Origin: Candidatus Saccharimonadota bacterium
GTDB lineage: Bacteria; Patescibacteriota; Saccharimonadia; Saccharimonadales; Saccharimonadaceae
Direction: 5' to 3'
Length of the DNA stretch: 64,000 bases
NCBI GenBank assembly: GCA_024699125.1
Contig: JAILQE010000012.1
Coordinates: 1-64,000 of the forward strand
Part shown: positions 7,863-16,900 of the stretch, one piece after another
How positions within the stretch are numbered: the first letter of the stretch is position 1
Layout: each line of letters starts with the position of its first letter
Program-made: the position numbers and the translations under genes
The notes under the pieces: generated by a model
Seen by the model: the letters and a program-made list of their open reading frames with translations, nothing else
What the model was told of the DNA's origin: nothing
The model's database searches: none

Positions 7863-8899
7863 TTTGACTCCTTTCTTGTTATTTTCATTAAGATGAAGAA
7901 ACAAATAATGGTGGCAATTACGATGAGGGCGCAGTTCGTGAAGAAATTGCCAAGCTTGATGAAGAATACCGGGGCAGTGCCGAGGAATAGCCCAATCGTG
8001 GTGAGGCCAAAGGCTAGGCCAGGGGCTTTTTTGAGTACGGAGACGAGCAATGCGAGCGTAATCGACATCGTCATCGAGAACAGCATGACGCCAATTAGTG
8101 AGACAATCATAACGTTGTCGCCGAAAAGTAAGAATGGTAGAGCGCCAAGCACGCTGATGATGGCGGTTTTGCGGACGCCGATCTTGTCGCACAAAATACC
8201 ACCGAGACCTTTGCCGATGCCCATGAACGAAAATAGCAGGATGGTCTGGAAAGTACTCTTGTTCCAGGAAGTTGGGATGCCGTAGCCCATGTAGCCGCGT
8301 ACGATGACGATAAACACCGCAGCAACGATTAGCAGTCCAGCCGATACAGCCGGATTGGCGTAGTTGAAATTCTTGCAAGGATTTTCGTCTTTGGCGGTCT
8401 TTTTGCGATATTCTTCGGCGATATGGATGAATGGAATGGCGGTAGCTGCGAGAGTTAGAATGACCCAGAATGGGGCGAAGTCACCAAGCAATCTACCAGT
8501 AATGACGCCGAACGAACCGCCAGCCACAAAGATAGCACTAGGGGCAATTTTGCCGTTCGATGAGCGCAAGGTGACTTCGGCGCCCGCTACGTGCATGCAA
8601 GCATTACCAAAGCAGATGAGTATGAGCGGTAGGAATATCGAGAGCTGCGGCAAAAGCGCAAAAATAGCTAGGCCAACCATCATCGTCAGCATACCGATTA
8701 TCCCGAACGGAATTTTATCGAACTTGTCGCTAAGATGGCCGATTAGGGATTGTGGTACAAATGCAAGCGCGTCATAGACAAACGGGATCGTCCAGGCTAG
8801 AATACTGTCGCCGATGTAGGAATAAAGAAAATAGAAGCAAAGCACTTCGGTGACGAAATGGATGTAGAAATAAAGAATTCCCGACGCACTTCCCTTCAT
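7859..8899 (-). CDS. MFS transporter
   Basis: 346 residues and about 10-11 membrane spans. The loop GHLSDKFDKIPFG after the second span and GGILCDKIGVRKTA in the second half are the two A-motifs (GxxxDxxGRR type) of the major facilitator superfamily. Substrate unknown; the layout recalls fosmidomycin-resistance-type exporters, a weak guess. A TGCTAAAAT box lies eight bases before the ATG, so transcription is probably leaderless. It is first in the five-gene run. Confidence 0.8.
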   Translation of the reverse strand: MKGSASGILYFYIHFVTEVLCFYFLYSYIGDSILAWTIPFVYDALAFVPQSLIGHLSDKFDKIPFGIIGMLTMMVGLAIFALLPQLSIFLPLILICFGNACMHVAGAEVTLRSSNGKIAPSAIFVAGGSFGVITGRLLGDFAPFWVILTLAATAIPFIHIAEEYRKKTAKDENPCKNFNYANPAVSAGLLIVAAVFIVIVRGYMGYGIPTSWNKSTFQTILLFSFMGIGKGLGGILCDKIGVRKTAIISVLGALPFLLFGDNVMIVSLIGVMLFSMTMSITLALLVSVLKKAPGLAFGLTTIGLFLGTAPVFFIKLGNFFTNCALIVIATIICFFILMKITRKESK

Positions 8900-8947
8900 A
8901 TATTTTTATTTTAGCATAACTTTTTTGCATGGAAGTATGATTTTAAC

Positions 8948-8974
8948 AAAAAACCGGCCCCCTAAAAGGGCCGG
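8948..8974 (-). terminator. Terminator of the 8986-9753 gene
   Basis: CCGGCCC pairs with GGGCCGG, followed on the minus strand by TTTTTTG. Confidence 0.85.
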
Positions 8975-8985
8975 ATTTTAAGATT

Positions 8986-9753
8986 TTAGTAGTCGGTGCC
9001 GGTGTAGTTTTGGATATCGCCCAAGATCTCTCCTAGTTGTTTGGCGTCGTCATTGAGCCATCTTTGCTCGTATGCGTCATCGCCAGGAACCGTGATGTCG
9101 TATCGCTCATACCATTCTTTGTCGAAGATTTGAACATAAATTTCTTTGTCCCCGTTTACAGTGCCAACATATTTGCGATTTGTAGCATCTTCTGGGACAT
9201 TTTCGAGGCCATCGAAGATTTCGATTTCGGCAAGACCGTATTCGTTGCCTTCTTTGGTGGCGAAGCTTGGAGTATCGTCGCAGTCATCGCCTTCTAGGCA
9301 AGTATGGTACCAGAGACGGAGCCTGCGGAGGCCGCCGTAGCTTTCTGAATATTCGTAGTCTGTGATTCTACCAACTTGGCCATCGAGACGAATAAATAAT
9401 TCCTTAAAGAGGAAGTGCCAGATACCTTTGTCGGAATCTTGCGAGAGGGAGATTTTGTCCTCGTATTTTGGCTCATCTTTTTTTGGCTCGTCCTTCTTTG
9501 GCTCATCCTTTGGTTCTTCTTTGACGGTTTTGCCGGAAGTGACCGTGCGGCCAAGTAGGCTGGTCGAACCATCTACAAAGAATAGATAGCAAAGGCCACC
9601 ACAGCCGATAATGGCGAAGATAGCGAGGACGATGGTTGCGATTTTCCATCCTGTACCACGTTTAACTTTGGTTTCGCTCGCAGTTACCGGAGCGCTGACG
9701 GCTTGAATTTTGTCTTCGAGCGTTTCGGATTTGTTTTCTGATGTTTCGTTCAT
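8986..9753 (-). CDS. Single-pass surface protein with EPKKD linker
   Basis: 255 residues: a 35-residue cytoplasmic start, one span (about 36-62), a linker of repeated EPKKD units (about 80-96) and an extracellular globular domain of about 150 residues with a possible disulfide (CLEGDDC). Type II topology is inferred from the basic residues before the span. Shine-Dalgarno AAGGAG lies ten bases before ATG. The folded domain is not recognised. Confidence 0.65.
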   Translation of the reverse strand: MNETSENKSETLEDKIQAVSAPVTASETKVKRGTGWKIATIVLAIFAIIGCGGLCYLFFVDGSTSLLGRTVTSGKTVKEEPKDEPKKDEPKKDEPKYEDKISLSQDSDKGIWHFLFKELFIRLDGQVGRITDYEYSESYGGLRRLRLWYHTCLEGDDCDDTPSFATKEGNEYGLAEIEIFDGLENVPEDATNRKYVGTVNGDKEIYVQIFDKEWYERYDITVPGDDAYEQRWLNDDAKQLGEILGDIQNYTGTDY

Positions 9754-9861
9754 TTAAAAAATACTCCTTATGGCTTTATTTTAACATAGGAGCGGAAAAA
9801 ACTTCAATATAATAAGGTTACTTACTCTGGCCCATCCCTGGTAATTTCTCGCGTTTTATGT

Positions 9862-9933
9862 TATAATATGTGATGAACGGGGTGGATTTTTTGAGTTTTA
9901 CCCCCGTACCTTAACTGTTTGGAGGAAGATAAT
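9862..9933 (+). promoter_or_regulatory. Promoter and hairpin leader of the radical SAM operon
   Basis: TGTTATAAT at 9859-9867 opens a leader in which ACGGGG and CCCCCGT can pair. The leader also holds a 13-codon frame (start 9874, MNGVDFLS...). A strong Shine-Dalgarno (GGAGGAAG) then precedes ATG 9934. Confidence 0.6.
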
Positions 9934-11016
9934 ATGTTCCCTACCTATGCTCCGTGGCATCCACGGATTCAAGAAGAAACGCTGAAGCAGGCTACTCGTA
10001 ATGGAGGGAGGTTGATGTTGCTAGATGTACAACTTGGCTCGGCCTGCAATGGCCATTGCCCTCGCTGCGATAGTTCGTGTGCGGCACTCAGTGAGCCGGC
10101 AGAACTCGATATCGATGCTGTGGCGGCGCTTGCTGCCGAGATTGATAAGAGAAACGAGGCCCGTATCCCCAATGTGGGCTTTGTCTGCGGATTAGGTGAG
10201 CCGACCTTTGGTCGTAACCTAATCATATTGAAGAAGTTAATCGCCGCGACTGCAGATTGTCATTTCGTTTGGTCCATTTTTAATAATGGAATTTACTGGG
10301 ATGATGAGCTGGAGGAGTATGTAAAGGATGGTCGCTTAGCTGTGATGGTTCAGTATAACAGCGATCGGCCGGAAACTGTGGCCGAAATGCTGGGGGTTGG
10401 ACCGGAATTGGCAGCTAGACACATCGCAAACCGGAGACATCTGTTGATGCTCGCAAGAGAGCTCGGACAGCGCTGCAACAGCGGCGTGACCAATATTGCG
10501 GCATCGATTGTCCCGGAGCGCGGTAACCTTGGCGAGCTGATGGGCATCATTGATCAGTGCGTGAGCAACGGAGTATTTCCGTTGATCGGCGAACTCGAAA
10601 ACGCTGGTGATTCCGAAAACGAGTATTATGCTGAGCATAAACTTAGCAATGAGGAATTGACTGACCTGCACGCGCAGATTGGCCGGCGTTTTGGCATCAA
10701 CTATGAGGTGCCGTTTTGCCCTGCTGCGATTGGCGCAATTCATGTCAATAATCGCAACATCGTGACGGTAGACAAGTTAACCGGGCTGTCGTGCAGCTGG
10801 TTTGGGATGAGTAATCCTGAGCCGTATGAGATCGGCGATATTAGAAAGATGTCGTACGACGGAATCGTTCGTATGGTCATGGCGTATCGCGACGCGCGTA
10901 TCCCGGAGGTTCGTAAAGCAATTCAGGAATATCCTGAAATGGTCTTTGGCGGCTGCGGTGGCAATGCGCGTATGTTGTTGGAAAAATATGTTTCATTGTA
11001 TGGGGGTGGAAAATGA
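9934..11016 (+). CDS. Radical SAM enzyme
   Basis: 360 residues. Cys38, Cys42 and Cys45 form the CX3CX2C [4Fe-4S] site (ACNGHCPRC), and GLGEPT matches the SAM-binding GGEP element. C-terminal cysteines in FCPAA, LSCSW and GGCGG suggest an extra cluster domain of SPASM/twitch type. ATG 9934 is favoured by its Shine-Dalgarno over an in-frame TTG at 9919. It overlaps the next gene by four bases, so the two products probably act together. The reaction is not known; peptide or protein modification is one option. Confidence 0.85.
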   Translation: MFPTYAPWHPRIQEETLKQATRNGGRLMLLDVQLGSACNGHCPRCDSSCAALSEPAELDIDAVAALAAEIDKRNEARIPNVGFVCGLGEPTFGRNLIILKKLIAATADCHFVWSIFNNGIYWDDELEEYVKDGRLAVMVQYNSDRPETVAEMLGVGPELAARHIANRRHLLMLARELGQRCNSGVTNIAASIVPERGNLGELMGIIDQCVSNGVFPLIGELENAGDSENEYYAEHKLSNEELTDLHAQIGRRFGINYEVPFCPAAIGAIHVNNRNIVTVDKLTGLSCSWFGMSNPEPYEIGDIRKMSYDGIVRMVMAYRDARIPEVRKAIQEYPEMVFGGCGGNARMLLEKYVSLYGGGK

Positions 11017-11681
11017 ATAAGACTAAGACTGTGAATAGAAAAATTTTGGGAGATCTCCCCGAGGCCTTCGTTAAGTTATTTGACGAAGTGGCCGCGCGAA
11101 CGATGCCGGCATTTTGCCGCAAAGACGACTTCGAGCCGTACTTGGCGTTTACGATCAAACGCACGTATTATCATGACGGAGGAACAACACACTTTGACGG
11201 TGTTGAAGCGGAAAGTGTTATTTACACAACGTCGGACGGTGACGTTTTTCCTGATAGGCCAATTGACTATGTTAATTGGTCTATCGGCGGACCGGAGACT
11301 CATACGGTCATCACGCCGAGCCCTAGCTCCTTGTGCGACGAAGATGGCGTATTGAGCGTCAGCAACGAATTTTACACGTGTTTCATAGAAGTCGCAAATG
11401 CGTGCGACGTAGAGAAGCTCAAGGGTGGCCGTGGCCGTGTTTCTTGTAAGGGTCGTGAAGGCGACATTCAATTATGCCTGCTGGATCGGGCAAAAAACGC
11501 ATTGATGATGCGCTTGCTGCTTCCCGGCGAGTTTGCTCTCGCTTCTCCAACATTAATCGGGTTGTATCCGCATCCGATTGAAAAGTTAGGTGTGAAAGTC
11601 GACCGAATGGAGACAATAGTCAAAGAGGCTGTTGCTACAGAGCTCAAAAAAGCCCTTTCGGAGACTATTGAAAGCCTATGA
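11013..11681 (+). CDS. Radical SAM partner protein, unrecognised
   Basis: 222 residues, soluble, no signal peptide. It starts inside the end of the radical SAM gene (ATGA overlap) and ends at a strong terminator, so the operon is just these two genes. The sequence has several cysteines (AFCRKDD, SLCDED, YTCFIE, NACD, VSCKG, QLCLLD) and an amphipathic helical end. It could be the substrate, an accessory subunit or a second enzyme; no family is recognised. Confidence 0.65.
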   Translation: MNKTKTVNRKILGDLPEAFVKLFDEVAARTMPAFCRKDDFEPYLAFTIKRTYYHDGGTTHFDGVEAESVIYTTSDGDVFPDRPIDYVNWSIGGPETHTVITPSPSSLCDEDGVLSVSNEFYTCFIEVANACDVEKLKGGRGRVSCKGREGDIQLCLLDRAKNALMMRLLLPGEFALASPTLIGLYPHPIEKLGVKVDRMETIVKEAVATELKKALSETIESL

Positions 11682-11688
11682 AGTTAAA

Positions 11689-11716
11689 AGCTCCTGCAGT
11701 TTTGCGGGGGCTTTTT
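11689..11716 (+). terminator. Terminator of the radical SAM operon
   Basis: AGCTCCTGC pairs with GCGGGGGCT (two G-T pairs), followed by TTTTT. Confidence 0.85.
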
Positions 11717-11736
11717 CTGTGTGTTACAATCGTCGC

Positions 11737-12387
11737 ATGAGACTATTTCTAACTAGCCACGACTTTGGAGACTATCAAAATGAATTACTTAGCTTAATGG
11801 GCTCAGGGCGCAAAGCGCTAATTATCACAAATGCTCGCGATTATTATCCGGACGAAAAAAGAGCGTCCGATGTGTCTAGCAAATTAGCAGTGATGATGCA
11901 AGCGGGTATCGAAGCAAAAGAGCTGGATCTTAGGGCATATTTTGGCAAACAAGATGAACTGGCCGCATTTATAGATTCTTATCGACCGGATTTGATTTTT
12001 GCGATTGGCGGGAATGTGTTTCTTTTGGCGGCGGCCTGCCATTTGAGTGGTTTCGACAAGATTGTTCGTAATGATTTAAAACAGGACAAATATGTTTACG
12101 GCGGCAATAGCGCCGGAGCCATGTTGGCAGCCGACACTTTGAAATATTATGGTCACGATCATCTTATGCCAGAAGCGGTACCGGAAATCTATGGGGTAGA
12201 CCCTATATATAGTGGGCTTGGACTAATCGACCAATATATTATCGCTCACGCTGATATCCCGGACCATGCCGAAGCGACCAAGCTTTATAAAGAACGTATC
12301 GAAAAGGCCGGTCTTAAGGCTTTGCTGCTAAACCAAAGAGCAGCTGTCGTCGTAGATGAGGACAGCCAAAAAATACTTGGTCAATAA
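11737..12387 (+). CDS. Peptidase E-like (S51) protease
   Basis: 216 residues. AIGGNVFLL followed by GGNSAGAML is the S51 pattern, where Ser of NSAGA is the nucleophile; IIAHADIPDH downstream supplies the probable catalytic His. Family members cleave Asp-X dipeptides or act on cyanophycin. TACAAT lies six bases before ATG 11737, and only 20 bases follow the previous terminator's T-run, so the mRNA is probably leaderless. Confidence 0.8.
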   Translation: MRLFLTSHDFGDYQNELLSLMGSGRKALIITNARDYYPDEKRASDVSSKLAVMMQAGIEAKELDLRAYFGKQDELAAFIDSYRPDLIFAIGGNVFLLAAACHLSGFDKIVRNDLKQDKYVYGGNSAGAMLAADTLKYYGHDHLMPEAVPEIYGVDPIYSGLGLIDQYIIAHADIPDHAEATKLYKERIEKAGLKALLLNQRAAVVVDEDSQKILGQ

Positions 12388-12600
12388 TTATTGATAATAA
12401 ATTATCTTGTAGGTTACGCCATCGACAACTTCGGTGACTACCGAGTCGATACCGACCGATGTGGCGCCAGATTCGGTTGCGGTGATATGGCTGGCGTTAT
12501 TGACTGCGGCCGCGCCGCCTCTTAACGTACCATCAAACATCGAGACGTTAACACTGGAATCCGTCAAAGAGTTTGGGGAAATCCTAAGAATATAAAACAA
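12388..12600 (-). pseudogene. Possible C-terminal remnant of a surface protein
   Basis: A 70-codon frame with protein-like composition (...EVVDGVTYKIIYYQ, stop) but no credible start or Shine-Dalgarno; its upstream end runs into the NUDIX relic. It may be the decayed end of a longer minus-strand gene, or just noncoding sequence. Confidence 0.3.
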
Positions 12601-12853
12601 GGACGAAGCCGGCGAGGATATTATCTTTGTGCAATATAACTATTATTATACTTGCGAAGTTGAGGGCAGAGTTGGCGAACAAAGTTTAGATGATGGCGAG
12701 AAAGAGGCTGGTTTTGCCTTAAAATTTGCTCCAATCGACGAAGCTATTGTTGCAAACAGCGCCTTCCGGGGTAGCTCAATGAAACAACGGATGGTGGAGC
12801 GAGAAAAGGGAGAACGATCATTTCCTCGCACCGTGCTCCAGAAGAATCTTTGA
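12547..12853 (+). pseudogene. NUDIX hydrolase relic (C-terminal half)
   Basis: From 12596 the frame reads DEAGEDIIFVQYNYYYTCEV, then GEKEAGFALKFAPIDEAI and MKQRMVEREK, the pattern of the C-terminal half of some NUDIX proteins. A preceding stretch in another frame (LESVKEFGEILRI, 12553-12591) would join it after a frameshift. The NUDIX box itself is missing and no start is available, so it is probably dead. Confidence 0.45.
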
Positions 12854-12931
12854 TACAGTCATGAGAATCTATGTTAAAACGAGACGAGAAAATACGAAAT
12901 ATTTTCTAAGGATATAAAAAAATACAAAATC

Positions 12932-12945
12932 AAGAGCTTGCTCTT
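12932..12945 (-). terminator. Weak terminator after the DUF916-like gene
   Basis: AAGAGCAAGCTCTT hairpin on the minus strand followed by a T-rich tract containing T7. Confidence 0.45.
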
Positions 12946-12960
12946 ACGTTTTTATAATAC

Positions 12961-13920
12961 CTAGAATTTTGCGATTTTCTTAAGGCTTTTTTCCATTTTG
13001 GATTGTCTTTTACGATGACAAATAATTAGAATTATAGCCAGAGCAACCAGTAAGAGCAAAACAACAAACCATACTGGCACGATGATAATTTGTTTTTCGA
13101 TGACTTCAGACTTTCCAAGCACGCTTACGATAGCAGTTAAATGATAAATTCCGAACATCGGAGTATCAGGCCAATAGATTTCCATTTGACTTTGGTTTTC
13201 CGGAAAGATCATAGCGACCTTAGTGCTATCAAAAATTGTTTCTCCTGACGATGAGGTGACTTTAAGAGTTAGGTTTGGCTTTATGTCGACGTTGCCAATA
13301 TTTTCTACTGAAGCTCTTGCGAATACTTTTCCGCCCAGTACGATGTCAGAATTGGATTCTAAAGTAGTGATTTTTGCGTCATTAACGGTCTCTCCTGAGA
13401 CGTCGGCGAAGATCTTAACAGCAGTGCGGGAAACTGTGATAATGGAGCTTGATTCTTCGGAGTTGTCAGGTACAGTTTCGACAAAAATACACGCATGTTG
13501 GCTACCACCAGGAGCAGATTCTGGGACCGTTATGCGATAGTTGATAGTCTCAGCTTTGCCTGGCTCGATAGAAAAGTGGGCACTTTCAGCAAAGTCGAAG
13601 CTAGAAGTTTGGATTTTAATCCAATGATAGATTTGAGTATATTCAGACTGAGTTTCAAAATCCGAACCGCCAGTTTCTTTTATGATCGAATATGGAGCAG
13701 TATAAACTCGGATGTTAAGTTTTTGGTCTCCATGATTAGCGACACGAATAGATTTATCGGCTTGCGTACCCGGATTGAGCGAAAGCTCATCTATAACCGG
13801 CGCTACTTGCATTATAGGGCTATTTCCCGATTCCTTAGTATTTGCAAAAGTGGAAGTGGACGTTATGCTCAAAAAGATGACGCTTAGCAAGCCTGTCAAT
13901 ATAAAACCAAGTTTCTTCAT
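12961..13920 (-). CDS. DUF916/WxL-type surface protein
   Basis: 319 residues: signal peptide (cut near FAN at 27), two Ig-like beta domains, a span at about 280-301 and a basic cytoplasmic end (HRKRQSK). The first domain (LNPGTQADKSIRVANHG...) resembles DUF916, the peptidoglycan-binding part of WxL-system proteins. Its ATG directly follows the TAA of the 1,986-residue gene with no gap, so it is translated by coupling and probably helps anchor or present that protein. Confidence 0.7.
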   Translation of the reverse strand: MKKLGFILTGLLSVIFLSITSTSTFANTKESGNSPIMQVAPVIDELSLNPGTQADKSIRVANHGDQKLNIRVYTAPYSIIKETGGSDFETQSEYTQIYHWIKIQTSSFDFAESAHFSIEPGKAETINYRITVPESAPGGSQHACIFVETVPDNSEESSSIITVSRTAVKIFADVSGETVNDAKITTLESNSDIVLGGKVFARASVENIGNVDIKPNLTLKVTSSSGETIFDSTKVAMIFPENQSQMEIYWPDTPMFGIYHLTAIVSVLGKSEVIEKQIIIVPVWFVVLLLLVALAIILIICHRKRQSKMEKSLKKIAKF

Positions 13921-16900
13921 TTATCCCTCAGACTCATAGGTAATCATTGCGGTGCGGAAGTTGTTGATGAGTGCTGCATCTGCGGTCTTGTCGATCGAGC
14001 CATACATATACCAATCATAGACATTTTGGCCGGTTTCAAGAAAGGTCATCATATAGGTAAAGCGTTTAGTATTGCTACCTTCGTACTCGAAGTAGCGGTT
14101 GCGGTCGACGGCGCCGTAAAAGGTAGAGAGTTCGTAATCGCCTAGTCTAGCTTCGTCGGTCACGCCGAGTAAGCCCTCTAGCACCCAGGCAAGTGTACCA
14201 GTACGGTCAGAGCCATAAGAACAGTGGAGGTAGATATTATCACCGTTAATTACATTTTGCATGGCGCGAGTTACTACTGCACGCAGAGTATCATAATTCG
14301 AGGTATCAACACCTTGCTTGACCGCATACTGGACAACTGTATCGTTGCGGTAGCCAGCTAATCTGCTATCGGAGCTTCCCTCGCCAGGGCTTCTCACATC
14401 GATTTCGAAGTTGGCACCGAGATTAGTGAATTTGTCGGCGTTGGCACCGTTGGCGGTCCAGAGACGTTCAGCGCGGAAGATGCGACCATAGTTAGTGTAA
14501 CCATCAATTGTGCCATTGTAATCAGTATCAACTGGCAGACCACCGATTTCGCGGGTGTTGCGAGTGATTTGAGAACCACTAACTCTGCTATTGTCGCCTT
14601 GGGTAAAGTTCAGAATGCGGTGCTTACCGGTAGCTTTGACTAGGCCGTAAGTTGTTGGGTCGTCGGCTAATTCCCAATAGTAAGTCTTGCCCGGAATCAT
14701 GTTGTAAATGAGGCCATTTGTAGCTCCAGTGTAGGATAAAGCGTTACCGGTCTTTTGTTGGTTTGTGGTGTCATAGAGGTAGACATTGAGCGCACCAGTC
14801 TGACCAGTATCGTAAGCCCTAGACTGGTCACAGTAATTGGAGCCGTCGGTCCAGCCGTAAGCGACAGCTGAATCTAAATAGCCGTTATTGTCGCGATAAT
14901 TATAAATCTTACAGCCAGACTTTTCAAATGTCTCTCGCATGTTTGCTAGGAAGCTAGCCTTGGTTTTAGTCGCATCCCAAGCGTCACGACTATTATAGTA
15001 TATCTGAATTGGATCTGGAGTAATGTTGAATAGTGGGATGCCAGATTCACTGACGTAGACATTGTAGTAGGCTCTCTTGGCGCCGAGTACAGTGATAGTA
15101 GCCTCGCCTGGGTTAATGGCGGTAACTACACCATTGCTGTCAACGGTTGCAATTGAAGTATCGCTTGACTTGAATTGCACGGAAGATCCCATATCCATAC
15201 CTGTTAAGTCAATCGTAGCAGTGGAAGTACCACGAGTCTTCTCGAGATTAATTTCATGATATTCGTTCACTACTGGCACAATTGGATCCCAGATTGGATA
15301 GAGGGTGAGATTGGCGCTTGGCGTAAATATACTGCCTGCTGGGTAGCTAGCACCGGAGCCATCCGCAGCGGTATTCCACTCGGAAAGTACATATAGAGGC
15401 TTGACTGGTGTCGGCAAGGTAACCGTATCGATGCTGTCAAATGTGATTGTCAATCTGATGTTGGTCAAATCAATCTTTGAATTTCTGAATAGCTGGTTAC
15501 TCCCACTCAATCCAGCACCAAAGACGAGTGGTGAATCAAATGTATTGGCGAGATGATTGAAGTCTACGACAGATGTTTCGTTACTGTTTAGGTACATTGC
15601 ACCATTAACACGGCGGAGCCTGAATCCATCAGTGTTATTAATATTGTTGAGGGTATATTTGTCGGAATTTGTCGTTGAAGCATTTGCTACGAAGTTATAC
15701 TTAGTCACAGGGTTGGCAGACGAACCGTAGCGCACGACGAAACCTGGATAAGGTTGGCCAGCCTCGCTCATTGCGGTAACGATATTATTTATATTATCTG
15801 AATTCGTTACATAAGTAGCGGTACCCATATTAAGCGACAAATCAAAGTCCTTAGAGTTTAGAGCCGAGCTAAATAATTTAATATTCGTGTCGAGTGAGTT
15901 GGTGCCATCAAATGATTCATTGCCGAAGACATAAGTTAGGTCATGCTGGGTCACTTGAGTCCACCTTGCATAAAGCGTCATATCTGCCGTAAGTGTGACC
16001 GAAGCCTCATCGGCATATCGAGTGCCGCTACCATTGGCCTCCGTATTCCATCCGTCGAAAGTATAACCATTGATGACGTAGGCGTTAGGATTAAGATTCG
16101 TAGCTATATTCTCGACAATGCTTTGATTTGCCATTGTTCCAGTAGGAGTCGGCGCTCCAGTAGGTGCATTCGCGAGGAAAGTGACAGTATGAGTCGTAAC
16201 GGGAACATCGCTTAGCCAAACTGGGTAAAGTGTTATGTCATCATTTACCGTAACCGTATCTCCACCATTATAGGACGCGCCAGTATTATCGGCAGCGGTG
16301 TTCCAGTGCAGGAACGTGTCATTGGTCTTAGTTGGAGTCGGTAAAGTCACCGTAGTGCCATGATTATACTTAATCTTAAGAAGAATATCACTAACATCGA
16401 CGTCGGAATAGCGGAACGGCTGGCCGTTTTTAAGACCTGCACCGAATGTAAGTGGAGTGTCAAAAGTATTCGCCAAATTATTAAAATTAAGCACAGCTGT
16501 AGTATGATTATCATTCAAGTACAAATACCCACTAGTGCGTTCTAGCTTGAGCCCAACACTCAGTCCTGGGTTCGCATTTAATTTATCGCTTTGAGCTGTG
16601 GTGACATTACCATTTATATTATACGTATTGTTCTTATTGATATTGTCAGAGTTGAATCGCACTACAAACCCCGGCCATGGTGAGCCCGATTCGTCCATAG
16701 AGTTCGCCACATTATTAAAGTTTCCATCCTGGCCAGTTAGGAATGTTGGATTTGCCATGCCGAATGACAGAGTAAAATCATTGCTTATCAATTCTGAACT
16801 AAATAGCTTTATCTTTGTGTCGATGTAACCAGACCCGTCAAAAGATTCGTCGCCAAAGTCATAGTTGACATAATGCTGCAACACCTGTGTCCACTGTGCA

